Of a DNA stretch of 51,860 nt, positions 25,812 to 34,402 are shown piece by piece. The position numbers and the translations under genes are program-made. The notes beneath the pieces are model-generated. The model was not told the origin of the DNA and ran no database searches. It was given only the letters and a program-made list of their open reading frames with translations. How positions within the stretch are numbered: position 1 is the stretch's first letter; each line of letters starts with the position of its first letter. This DNA is from JANSYP01 sp038751255 (GTDB taxonomy: Bacteria > Pseudomonadota > Alphaproteobacteria > Rhodobacterales > Rhodobacteraceae): the NCBI GenBank assembly GCA_038751255.1, contig JBCDGN010000016.1:1-51860 (forward strand), in the 5' to 3' direction.

Positions 25812-27028
25812 TGGCGCGCGCGTTTCTGGTGGTTTTGGACAGCGTCGGCTGCGGCGGCGCGCCTGATGCTGCAGAATTTGGGGACGCGGGTGCCAACACT
25901 CTGGGACATATTGCAAAAGCTTGTGCTGAAGGACGGGCAGAAGAGGGACGCAAAGGTCCGCTTATGCTTCCCAACATGGCACGGCTGGGGCTCGGGCGCG
26001 CGATGCGCGCGGCGGTGAACGACCCCCTCACTGGCATCGATCATTGGCCTGCAGCGGATGTGGCACGAGCGTTTTGGGCCGCAGCGGAGGAGGTTTCTCC
26101 CGGCAAGGACACGCCCTCGGGCCATTGGGAGCTTGCCGGTGTGCCGGTGCCCTGGGATTGGCACTACTTTCCCAATGAGGCGCCAAGCTTCCCGTCAGAT
26201 ATTTCCACCTTGGCAGCAAAACTGGCGGGGACCGAGGGGATTTTGGGCAATTGTCACGCCTCAGGCACCAAGATCATCGCCCAGCTTGGGGCTGAGCATC
26301 TCAAGACCGGTTGGCCGATTTGCTACACCTCCGCAGACAGCGTGTTTCAGATTGCCGCCCATGAAGAAAAGTTTGGTCTGGATCGGCTGCTTGACTTTTG
26401 TGCTGCGCTAGCCCCGACGCTCCATGCGTTGAAAGTTGGGCGGGTGATCGCGCGCCCCTTTATCGGCACGCCTGAGACTGGATTTACTCGCACGACAAAT
26501 CGCAAGGATTTCGCTATCGCTCCACCAGCCCCGACGCTTTGCGATTGGGTTCAGGGGGCGAGCGGTTCGGTTCACGCGATTGGCAAGATCGGCGATATTT
26601 TCTCTGGGCAGGGGATCGATCATATGGTCAAGGGCCCGGACGTCGATCTGATGTCGGCATTGCACCGGTCTTTGGCGGAGGCACCCGATGCTAGCCTAAC
26701 CTTCGCCAATTTCGTCGAATTCGACAGTCTCTACGGACATCGGCGCGATGTCTCTGGCTACGCCCGTGCGCTGGAATGGTTCGATGCAGAGATCCCGGCG
26801 ATGCTTGCGGCTCTTCGAGACGAAGACTTGCTCCTTTTCACCGCCGATCATGGCAACGATCCCACATGGCACGGCACCGAACATACCCGCGAGAAGGTGC
26901 CAGTTCTTGGATATCGCAAAGGCCGCCTGGGTGGGGACAAAGGACAGGCTGCGTTTGCCGATGTTGCCGCGACGATCGCAGCGCATATGGGCGTCACCAA
27001 TCAAGGGCCCGGACGCTGCTTGATCTGA
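25811..27028 (+). CDS. deoB: Phosphopentomutase
   Basis: The enzyme converts (deoxy)ribose 1-phosphate to the 5-phosphate. It is 405 residues. The metal-binding N-terminus VVLDSVGCGGAPDA, the phosphorylated threonine region GKDTPSGHWE, and the C-terminal metal motif FTADHGNDPTWHGTEHTREKVPVL are visible. It starts inside the deoA stop codon. A 232-base gap follows before add, in which I see no gene, only a weak inverted repeat (GGAACG/CGTTCC near 27100-27123). Confidence 0.96.
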   Translation: MARAFLVVLDSVGCGGAPDAAEFGDAGANTLGHIAKACAEGRAEEGRKGPLMLPNMARLGLGRAMRAAVNDPLTGIDHWPAADVARAFWAAAEEVSPGKDTPSGHWELAGVPVPWDWHYFPNEAPSFPSDISTLAAKLAGTEGILGNCHASGTKIIAQLGAEHLKTGWPICYTSADSVFQIAAHEEKFGLDRLLDFCAALAPTLHALKVGRVIARPFIGTPETGFTRTTNRKDFAIAPPAPTLCDWVQGASGSVHAIGKIGDIFSGQGIDHMVKGPDVDLMSALHRSLAEAPDASLTFANFVEFDSLYGHRRDVSGYARALEWFDAEIPAMLAALRDEDLLLFTADHGNDPTWHGTEHTREKVPVLGYRKGRLGGDKGQAAFADVAATIAAHMGVTNQGPGRCLI

Positions 27029-27260
27029 GCATCCTTTAGAAAACAAGCGCGCGTCCGGATTTCGGTGTTCTTGCTTGCGCGACACCAGCAAGACTTCCTT
27101 GGAACGAAGCGAAAGAGCCGTTCCAGAGGAGATGGCTTGGCCGTCAGCGAGCCAAAACGGAAGGCATAATTTGCAACAGGGCCGCACGCTAATGCGCCAT
27201 GGCCCATAGAAGCCGCCGCATCCCAGTGCTAGGTCTTTTGCGCAGAGAGGACAAAGCCCG

Positions 27261-28256
27261 ATGCCAGCACCCGCCCGCCATGACCGGATCGAACTGCATC
27301 TCCATCTTGAGGGGGCAGCTCCTCCGGCATTTATTCGGGGGCTCGCCGCTGAGAAATCCCACGAGCTACGCGGGGTTTTCGATGCCGATGGTGCCTATGT
27401 TTTCACCGACTTCGCGCATTTCTTGAAGACCTACGAGGCCGCGACCTCGGTTTTGCAAACACCGCAGGATTACTATCGGCTGACCCGTGCGGTGCTGGAA
27501 GCGCAGGCTGAACACGGCATTCTCTACACAGAGGTTTTTCTGTCTCCCCAGTATTGCGGCGGTGGAGATGTCTCTGCCTGGCGGGACTATCTCGCTGCGA
27601 TCATGCAAGCCGCGGACGAGGCTGAGGCGCAAGACGGTGTGATCTTGCGCGGTATCCTCACCGCCGTGCGCCACTTTGGGCCGGATCATGCCAAAAGGAG
27701 TGCCGCCTGCGCGCAAGAAACCGCCGGCGATTGGCTTGTGGGATTTGGGATGGGAGGAAATGAAAGCATCGGGCAGGCCTCGGATTTCGCCTATGCTTTC
27801 GATATGGCACGCGAGGCCGCTCTGCGCCTGACCAGCCATGCGGGCGAATGGGCTGGACCGCAAGAGATCCATGACGCGCTGGATCATCTCAGTGTCGAAC
27901 GGATTGGCCACGGCGTGCGCGCGGCAGAGAACCCCGCGCTTATGGACCGGCTTGCCGAGGCTGGGACGGTTTTGGAAGTCTGTCCGGGCTCTAACATTGC
28001 CTTGGGCCTCTTTCCCAGTTGGGCGGACCATCCGATCGAAAAACTGCGGGCCCATGGTGTTGCGGTGACGGTCTCCACCGATGATCCGCCTTTTTTCCAC
28101 ACCCATATGACGCGAGAGTATGAGCAACTGGCCGACGCATTTGGGTGGGACGAAGCGGCTTTTCGCGCCATGAACCGTATTGCCGCCGAGGCTGCTTTTT
28201 GCGATGCGACGACCAAGGACCGTCTGTTGAAAGCCCTGGAGACCGAGGATGACTGA
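27261..28256 (+). CDS. add: Adenosine deaminase
   Basis: The enzyme deaminates (deoxy)adenosine to (deoxy)inosine. It is 331 residues. The zinc site HLHLEG, the substrate and zinc region SHAGEWAGPQEIHDAL, RIGHGVRA, and STDDPPFF with its catalytic aspartates are present. The ATG at 27261 has agagga upstream. It overlaps upp by 8 bases. Adenine deaminase is less likely given the HAGE segment followed by GPQEIHDAL. Confidence 0.93.
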   Translation: MPAPARHDRIELHLHLEGAAPPAFIRGLAAEKSHELRGVFDADGAYVFTDFAHFLKTYEAATSVLQTPQDYYRLTRAVLEAQAEHGILYTEVFLSPQYCGGGDVSAWRDYLAAIMQAADEAEAQDGVILRGILTAVRHFGPDHAKRSAACAQETAGDWLVGFGMGGNESIGQASDFAYAFDMAREAALRLTSHAGEWAGPQEIHDALDHLSVERIGHGVRAAENPALMDRLAEAGTVLEVCPGSNIALGLFPSWADHPIEKLRAHGVAVTVSTDDPPFFHTHMTREYEQLADAFGWDEAAFRAMNRIAAEAAFCDATTKDRLLKALETEDD

Positions 28257-28887
28257 ACACCCAAATCTGACCGTCGTTCGCCATCCGTTGATCCAGCACA
28301 AGCTGACTCTGATGCGGAAAAAGGAAACGCCAACAGGCGAGTTTCGCAAGCTTCTGCGCGAGATTAGCCAGCTTTTAGCCTATGAGATCACACGCGAGTT
28401 GGCAATGACGACGCGGCCCATCGAGACACCGCTATGCCCCATGGATGCACCGGTTCTCGATGGAAAGAAACTCGCGTTGATATCGATCTTGCGGGCAGGA
28501 AACGGGCTTCTTGATGGGGTTCTGGAGCTTGTGCCCTCCGCACGTGTGGGCTTTGTCGGGCTCTATCGGGACGAAGAAACGCTGCAGCCGGTGCAATACT
28601 ATTTCAAGGTTCCCTTTGACCTAGGCGACCGTTTGGTTATTGCGCTTGACCCGATGTTGGCCACCGGGAATTCCTCGGTCGCCGCGGTGGATTTGCTGAA
28701 GAAGGCCGGAGCGAACAATATTCGGTTCTTGTGTCTTCTGGCCGCGCCGGAAGGCGTCGCGCGTATGGGCGAGGCGCATCCTGACGTTCCGGTGGTGAGC
28801 GCCGCCCTAGATGACGGACTGACCGAAAAGGGCTATATTTACCCCGGTTTAGGCGACGCAGGCGACCGGATGTTCGGCACGAAATGA
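28249..28887 (+). CDS. upp: Uracil phosphoribosyltransferase
   Basis: The enzyme joins uracil with PRPP to form UMP. It is 212 residues. Signatures are LTVVRHPLIQHKLTLMR at the N-terminus, the PRPP loop ALDPMLATGNSS and the uracil-binding C-terminus YIYPGLGDAGDRMFGT. It starts 8 bases before the end of add and its stop overlaps the start of the SPOR gene. It recovers the uracil released by DeoA. Confidence 0.97.
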   Translation: MTEHPNLTVVRHPLIQHKLTLMRKKETPTGEFRKLLREISQLLAYEITRELAMTTRPIETPLCPMDAPVLDGKKLALISILRAGNGLLDGVLELVPSARVGFVGLYRDEETLQPVQYYFKVPFDLGDRLVIALDPMLATGNSSVAAVDLLKKAGANNIRFLCLLAAPEGVARMGEAHPDVPVVSAALDDGLTEKGYIYPGLGDAGDRMFGTK

Positions 28888-29666
28888 TGAAGACGACGAC
28901 CCTTTCGATGATGTTTCTTGGCGGCATGGCGGTCGCGCAGGGGGCGGATGACATGCCAGCCCCCGCTGAGATACCCCCACCGATTTTTGGCGCGGACCAA
29001 TATGTCGATAGTACCGGTTGCGCGTTTCTACGTGTTCTTTTGGGCAACGATGTGATCTGGGCGCCGCGGTTTCGGCCTGATGGCACCCAAGCCTGCGGCC
29101 TGACACCCAGTCTAACATCGCAGCCACCCCGAACAGAAACAGCAGTGGCAACGGTTGAGCCTTCTCCCGAACCGCCAGTACAGAAACCGGAAGCGATTGC
29201 ACCCCTTGAACCTTCCCAATCCGTGCGCGTGGTTCAAGAAACGCCATCACCAACACCGCCCCTTGAGACAGAGACCGCCACCTCGAGTGCGGTGCCGGAA
29301 GCTCTGGAACCAACACCACCGACTGAAACCGAGAAAGCAGCTAGCGATGCAAATCAAGCGGCCTCTGCTGCACTCGAACAGCCGCAAGCAGCCGTTTCGA
29401 CGACTTCGGGCACCTCTGCGCGCGCGGCGCGCGGCTTTGATGACCCTGGATTTTATGTGCAAGCCGGGGCCTTCGGTGTGCCAAGCAATGTCGCGCGCCT
29501 TTCCAACAGCTTCACGGAGGCCGGCTGGGGGGTTGAGACGCGCGCAAGCGGTCGCTTGACTGTGGTTTATGCTGGACCCTTTGCAACCTCGACCGAGGCA
29601 CAGACGGCTCTCACTCAAATCCGACGACAAGGCATGCCCGACGCCCTTATCCTGCGACAGAATTAG
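28884..29666 (+). CDS. SPOR-domain protein with signal peptide and proline-rich linker
   Basis: The protein has 260 residues. It starts with a short signal-like segment (MMKTTTLSMMFLGGMAVAQG), followed by a small domain with two cysteines (CAFLRV, CGLTPS). A linker of about 120 residues is rich in proline, glutamate, threonine and alanine. The C-terminal SPOR domain, about 185-258, contains FYVQAGAFGVPSNVARLSN and VYAGPFATSTEAQTALTQIRR. SPOR domains bind denuded peptidoglycan, often at the septum, so a periplasmic cell-wall role is inferred. It starts within the upp stop codon and its 3' end overlaps the convergent neighbour by 4 bases. Confidence 0.85.
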   Translation: MMKTTTLSMMFLGGMAVAQGADDMPAPAEIPPPIFGADQYVDSTGCAFLRVLLGNDVIWAPRFRPDGTQACGLTPSLTSQPPRTETAVATVEPSPEPPVQKPEAIAPLEPSQSVRVVQETPSPTPPLETETATSSAVPEALEPTPPTETEKAASDANQAASAALEQPQAAVSTTSGTSARAARGFDDPGFYVQAGAFGVPSNVARLSNSFTEAGWGVETRASGRLTVVYAGPFATSTEAQTALTQIRRQGMPDALILRQN

Positions 29667-30655
29667 CGCGCACAAATATCCTGCAACCGAACCCAATTGG
29701 CGTCGCTGAGCACAGGCTCTGGCGCAGTTATTTGATCGGTGACGTCTGGCAGCGTTGCACCTCGGAACGCCAAATCGTCGAGATAGGGCGCAGGAGACAG
29801 CGCCGCGGAGGTAAAGGCCTGGGAAATCCCCAGCGGCATAGCCGCGTCTGACAGTGGCAATCCCTCAGCATACTGTTTGAGGCGCTCTTCATCGATCTCG
29901 CCTGTGGTCAGAAGTTTCACGCTGGTCCACAGATTGCTTTGGTCAAGCAGACGGGCCAGCGGAGGCGCCTCTGCTGCGCGCTGTGCCTCAACGATGAGGT
30001 ATCCTGCTGGTACTTCGGCCCGTTCGGCCGCCTCGATCAACTCGCGGTGGAGAAGCAACATGTTTCCTGGCAGGCTTATGCTGCGCACCGGCCCGCCTGA
30101 GAGCACCACCACACGAGGAGACCCAGGCCCAAAAAGCCGCTCCGACATCTTCGCGACCGCGGGCAGGCTTTGGCGGTTGGCACAGGCGGGACCGGTTACC
30201 GGGACGAGATGGCTCAACAAGCGGGAGCCAATATCTTCCCGAAGCACCTGCGGGAGCATGGCATTGGTATAGGCTCGGATCGCGCCCGGCACCCACAAGA
30301 TCGCCAAACCGATCAGAGCCACAACAAACACCAAGCGCATGAACCCACGCAAGCGACCGTGATGCGGTTGGCGGCGTGTAATGGACTTGCGCACGGTCTC
30401 AATGGCGTCGACCATCGTCTCATCATCGATCTCTAAGAGTTCGGTACTGTCTTTGGCAGGCCGGTATTTTGCCGGTGTCGCGCCGGGATTTATCCGTTCC
30501 AGTGCTGGCAAAGACCAATGTGACAAGGCCACTTCTGTCTCGCTGACGATCACCAAAGTTGCTTTGCCGAGCGTCACAAAGACATTCTCACGCTGTGCAT
30601 CCGCATCAGCGCGCCAGATCGCTGGACATTCCAGACGTTCGTATTGGGATAGCAC
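29663..30655 (-). CDS. Conserved single-pass membrane protein, unknown function
   Basis: I do not recognise a named family. From GTG 30655 it is 330 residues; a TTG two codons earlier is possible. One membrane helix is predicted near 106-126 (FMRLVFVVALIGLAILWVPGAI). The N-terminal 100 residues are soluble and acidic. The C-terminal 200 residues contain VVVLSGGPVRSISLPGNMLLLHRELIEAAERAEVPAGYLIVEAQRA, which resembles the region before the zinc site of M48-like proteases, but no HExxH is present. It converges on the SPOR gene with a 4-base overlap. Confidence 0.7.
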   Translation of the reverse strand: MLSQYERLECPAIWRADADAQRENVFVTLGKATLVIVSETEVALSHWSLPALERINPGATPAKYRPAKDSTELLEIDDETMVDAIETVRKSITRRQPHHGRLRGFMRLVFVVALIGLAILWVPGAIRAYTNAMLPQVLREDIGSRLLSHLVPVTGPACANRQSLPAVAKMSERLFGPGSPRVVVLSGGPVRSISLPGNMLLLHRELIEAAERAEVPAGYLIVEAQRAAEAPPLARLLDQSNLWTSVKLLTTGEIDEERLKQYAEGLPLSDAAMPLGISQAFTSAALSPAPYLDDLAFRGATLPDVTDQITAPEPVLSDANWVRLQDICAR

Positions 30656-30726
30656 CGTCAAACGGACGGCTCTCCGCTGCTCGTTTCTGTTTCAGATAGG
30701 TTAGACGAGCTTTTTGGGGCGCACAA

Positions 30727-31705
30727 TCACGCTGCATCGGAATTATGCGGGTTTCGGGTCTTTGGTTTTGCTGGCCAACCTAAAGGTAAGGTCCAAAACA
30801 GCCCCAAAAGGATCGCGATAGCAGCGGCTGCAAACGCCGACCCACCGCGCAGGAACGCCACCACTTGGGTTGGCGAGACTGACAACACCACACCGACAGA
30901 GATGCCCATCGGGACGAAGAGATTGCACACCGGAAGATTGCGCATGCCTACCAGGGTCGCCACTGTCGCCAGAGAGATTGTGACAACGGGTTTCAGCGCC
31001 GCAGGGACAGTGGCCAAGGCAATTACCGCAAGATCAGCGATTGCCGCACCTGCCACAGTGCCGATTATAAAGGTGATGTGTGCCGTTGCCGGTTGGTCAG
31101 CGGGACCAAGCGTGCTGAACACCACCATGGTGATGACCCAAAAAGCCTGTGCAGTACCGATCCAGTGGGCCACTCTGATCGCAAGCGACAGTCCAACGGC
31201 CAGGAACAAATCTTGGCGCTTCTCCAAACTCCACCCGGCCGGTGGGCGCGCAGCACGCCCGGCAAGTGCCAGCACGGTGATCACTGGCCCGCAGATCAAC
31301 ATATGGCTGCTGCAATAATCTCGATGTCCTGCCACTCTAGCGGATTCATGCCAGCGGCACGGCTCAGCAATGCCGTTCCAATGATCGCGACGGTGAAAGA
31401 GCGGTCGCCCAGTTTGGCATCTTCGATCGCGGCGGCGGCGGCGAGGGCCAGTACCGCTCGCCTTGGGTCTACCCGCGTGCCAACTGCATGATTGGCCCAG
31501 ACCACTGCGAGGCCGAGCGCGCCGCCGACCAAGGTGCGCGCTAGGCTGCCGAACTTGGTGCCGAAAATGCCCAGGAACGCCCCGCCCATTGCGCAACGGT
31601 CCTAGGCAGGCGGGGCCATCAAAACCCCGCGGCAAAGACCGATCCCCCGATCAGTGCGACGATGGTCACCGCGAACGCCTAGGGAAGTTTGGGCGTCGCG
31701 GTCAT
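30727..31705 (-). pseudogene. Disrupted FUSC/DUF2955-like membrane transporter
   Basis: Three frames must be joined to read one polytopic protein. From ATG 31705 one frame gives MTATPKLP, a stop, AFAVTIVALIGGSVFAAGF, then another stop. A second frame, 31589-31296, gives FLGIFGTKFGSLARTLVGGALGLAVVWANHAVG and on to DIEIIAAAI. A third frame from about 31306 to 30727 gives LICGPVITVLALAGRA and five more membrane helices to the end. This needs at least two stops and two frameshifts. The layout resembles aromatic-acid/FUSC-type inner-membrane efflux proteins. It begins 5 bases after the fad enzyme gene, so it was probably the last gene of that operon. Confidence 0.75.
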
Positions 31706-31709
31706 CGCA

Positions 31710-33911
31710 TCATGCGGCTTTTTCAGCGGGTTGGTAGCGCCCGTAGAAGGACTCTTCCTTCCCGGCGAGGTCCCGTAAGAGCGCCGGTGGTTCAAATCGT
31801 ACGCCAAATTTGGCTGCAAGCGCATCGCTCAGTTCAACGGCTTTGGCGACTCCGATCATATCGAGCCAGCTGAAAGGCCCGCCCGACCATGGGGCAAATC
31901 CCCAACCCAGGATCGCGGCCACATCGCCTTCCCGGATATCGGTCAAGACGCCGTCTTCCAGCGCGCGAACTGCCTCAAGCGATTGGATCAAGAGCAGACG
32001 ATTTTTCACTTCGTCCAACTCGGGCTGATCCTCCGCCACGGGGTAGCGTGCCGCGAGCCCCTCCCAGAGCCCTTCGCGCTTGCCTTTATCGTCGTAGGCA
32101 TAGAAACCCGCGTTGGCTTTGCGGCCGAGGCGCCCTTCGCCTTCGAGCCAAAAGACCACTTCATCGACTTCGGCATCTGGATACGCATCGCCCATGGCGG
32201 CTCTGGTCGCTCTGGCAATCTTTGCGCCGAGATCGATGGAAACTTCGTCGGTAAGTTGCAACGGACCAAGCGGCATGCCGACCAGTTTTGCCGCGTTCTC
32301 AATCAGCGCAGGTCCCACCCCTTCCCGCAGCATGCGGATGCCCTCATTTGTGTAAGGCAGGATACAGCGATTGGCGTAGAAATAGCGCGCGTCATTCACG
32401 ACGATCGGCGTCTTGCGGATCTGGCGGACCAGGTCGAGCGCTTTGGCCACCGCGCGGTCACCGGTTTCCTTGCCCTTTATGATTTCGACCAACAGCATTT
32501 TATCGACCGGCGAGAAGAAATGGATCCCGATGAAATCCTTGGGCGCGTGGCTCGCTTTGGCCAGAGCCGTGATCGGCAATGTCGAGGTATTGGTGGCAAA
32601 AATCGCATCCTCGGGCAGAACGGCCTCAGCCTTGGCTGTGGCCTCGGCCTTGATTTTCGGATCTTCGAACACGGCTTCGACGACCAGATCGCAGCCCTCA
32701 AGCATGGCAAATTCCGGACTTGGCGTGATCCGCGCAAGGACCTCGTCACGGGCCTCGGGCGTGGATCGCTTGCGGCTGACAGCTTTGTCGAGCAGGGCTT
32801 GCGAATGGGCTTTGCCACGATCAGCCGAGTCTTGGTCACGGTCGATCAGAATGACGTCTATTCCTGCTTTCGCTGCCACATAGGCGATCCCGGCGCCCAT
32901 CATGCCCGCGCCCAAGACACCGAGCTTTTTCACCGATTGATCGGGCAGATCGGGCCGACGTGCGCCTTTTTCCAGGGCTTCTTTGTTGATGAAGAGCGAC
33001 CGGATCATCGCGCTGGACGATGGATTGAGCAGGATTGAGACCATGTGGCGGGCCTCCACCCGAAGCGCGGTGTCGAAATCTACCAACGCCCCCTCATAGA
33101 CCGCCGACAAAAGCGCTTTGGCAGCTGGATAGACACCCTTTGTCTTGCCGTTGACCATTGCAGAGGCGCCCACAAAGGTCATGAAGCCCGCCGGATGATA
33201 GGGCGCGCCGCCGGGCATCTTGTAGCCCTTTGCGTCCCAGGGTTTGACAATATCCTGATCTGTCGCGTTCAAGACCCAAGCCTTGGCCTTGCCCAACAGT
33301 TCCTCAGGGGCCGTGACCTCATCGATGATGCCAGCCGCTTTGGCCTTTTTCGGGTTGACCAGCTTGCCTTCCAATAGGAACGGTGCCGCGGCCATCGCGC
33401 CGAGTTTACGGCTGAGCCGTGTGGTGCCGCCTGCGCCGGGAAAAATCCCCACCATGATCTCGGGCAATCCGATCTTGGACTTTGGGTTGTCCGCAGCGAA
33501 AATCCGGTGACAGGCCAAGGGCAATTCCAACCCGATCCCGAGCGCGAGCCCCGGCAGCGCCGCGGCAATGGGCTTGCCGCCTTTGAGCTTCTTGGGATCC
33601 ATCCCGGCGCGTTCGATTTTGCGGAAAATCCGGTGAATTGTCGTCAGGCCGTCAAACAGACCTTTCGCAGGATCATCGCCGACGGCGTCGCGCATTTTGG
33701 CAAGGATATTGAGGTCCATTCCCCCCGCAAAACTGTCCTTTCCAGAGGTGATCACAGCGCCTTTCACCGCATCATCGGCGAGCAGACGGTCGATATGCGC
33801 CTCGAGCTCGCCAAAGCCTTCTTGGCTCATGACATTCATGCTTTTGCCCGGCACATCCCAGGTGATCACGGCCACACCATTGACATCCACGGAATAGGAA
33901 AAATCAGCCAT
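31710..33911 (-). CDS. fadJ: Bifunctional enoyl-CoA hydratase / 3-hydroxyacyl-CoA dehydrogenase
   Basis: The enzyme carries out the second and third steps of fatty acid beta-oxidation. It is 733 residues. The N-terminal hydratase/isomerase domain (1-190) has SFAGGMDLNIL and GLPEIMVGIFPGAGGTTRLSRKLG. The NAD-binding dehydrogenase domain begins near 330 with KLGVLGAGMMGAGIAYVAAKAG, and the C-terminal part has FFSPVDKMLLVEII, RYFYANRCILPY and GWGFAPWSGGPFSW. FadB and FadJ cannot be separated with certainty; FadJ is the usual name for this alphaproteobacterial arrangement. The cupin gene ends 11 bases upstream. Confidence 0.92.
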   Translation of the reverse strand: MADFSYSVDVNGVAVITWDVPGKSMNVMSQEGFGELEAHIDRLLADDAVKGAVITSGKDSFAGGMDLNILAKMRDAVGDDPAKGLFDGLTTIHRIFRKIERAGMDPKKLKGGKPIAAALPGLALGIGLELPLACHRIFAADNPKSKIGLPEIMVGIFPGAGGTTRLSRKLGAMAAAPFLLEGKLVNPKKAKAAGIIDEVTAPEELLGKAKAWVLNATDQDIVKPWDAKGYKMPGGAPYHPAGFMTFVGASAMVNGKTKGVYPAAKALLSAVYEGALVDFDTALRVEARHMVSILLNPSSSAMIRSLFINKEALEKGARRPDLPDQSVKKLGVLGAGMMGAGIAYVAAKAGIDVILIDRDQDSADRGKAHSQALLDKAVSRKRSTPEARDEVLARITPSPEFAMLEGCDLVVEAVFEDPKIKAEATAKAEAVLPEDAIFATNTSTLPITALAKASHAPKDFIGIHFFSPVDKMLLVEIIKGKETGDRAVAKALDLVRQIRKTPIVVNDARYFYANRCILPYTNEGIRMLREGVGPALIENAAKLVGMPLGPLQLTDEVSIDLGAKIARATRAAMGDAYPDAEVDEVVFWLEGEGRLGRKANAGFYAYDDKGKREGLWEGLAARYPVAEDQPELDEVKNRLLLIQSLEAVRALEDGVLTDIREGDVAAILGWGFAPWSGGPFSWLDMIGVAKAVELSDALAAKFGVRFEPPALLRDLAGKEESFYGRYQPAEKAA

Positions 33912-33922
33912 TGGGGGCTCCT

Positions 33923-34402
33923 TTAGCTTTGTGTTTCATCTGGGGTGTAGGGGCTGCCATCTTTGCGCGTGAACTGCACGGTGCCGTCCCCCATGGTCAA
34001 AACAAGATCGACATCGGAATAGGTGACGACCTCGCGCGGAGCTTTGCTGCCGATCACGAGAAATCGTGCGATGGCCCCTGAGCGATTGGTAAAACAATGG
34101 CCATCCCTACCGCCTGCTGGGAAAGCCGCAAACTCACCTGCGCGCATCTCGGTCTCTCCTGCGTCGGTTTGCAGAATAAGCTCGCCTTCCGTGACCATCA
34201 CAAACTCGTCTTCGTTTTGGTGCCAGTGCCGCAGAGAAGATCGCGCGCCGGGCTCCAAACTCACCAAATTCACGCCGAATTGTGTCAGCCCACCGGCTTG
34301 GCCGAGCCTCAAAGAGGACCGTCCCGCCATTTGCGCGTCATAGGGGGCGGGATAGATTGATCCGGTTTTGACCGGTACCTTGGAAGCGTCGAGCTTGCCC
34401 AC
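33923..34402 (-). CDS. Cupin-domain protein
   Basis: The protein is 159 residues from GTG 34402, which shares one base with the thiolase stop (TAGTG). The cupin barrel shows both metal motifs: HWHQNEDEFVMVTEGELIL and, after GEFAAFPAGG, DGHCFTNRS. The first has the two histidines and the glutamate of a metal site. Function in this operon is unknown; a sugar- or acyl-binding or small-molecule-sensing role would be guesswork. The frame is open to 34450 but that part overlaps thiolase codons. Confidence 0.82.
   Translation of the reverse strand: MGKLDASKVPVKTGSIYPAPYDAQMAGRSSLRLGQAGGLTQFGVNLVSLEPGARSSLRHWHQNEDEFVMVTEGELILQTDAGETEMRAGEFAAFPAGGRDGHCFTNRSGAIARFLVIGSKAPREVVTYSDVDLVLTMGDGTVQFTRKDGSPYTPDETQS

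Noticed and set aside
27029..27260. Small gene or riboswitch between deoB and add
   Set aside because: No convincing frame or conserved RNA structure; only a weak 6-bp inverted repeat is present.
31983..33038. 351-codon open frame on the plus strand
   Set aside because: It is antisense to fadJ, which is intact and clearly homologous.
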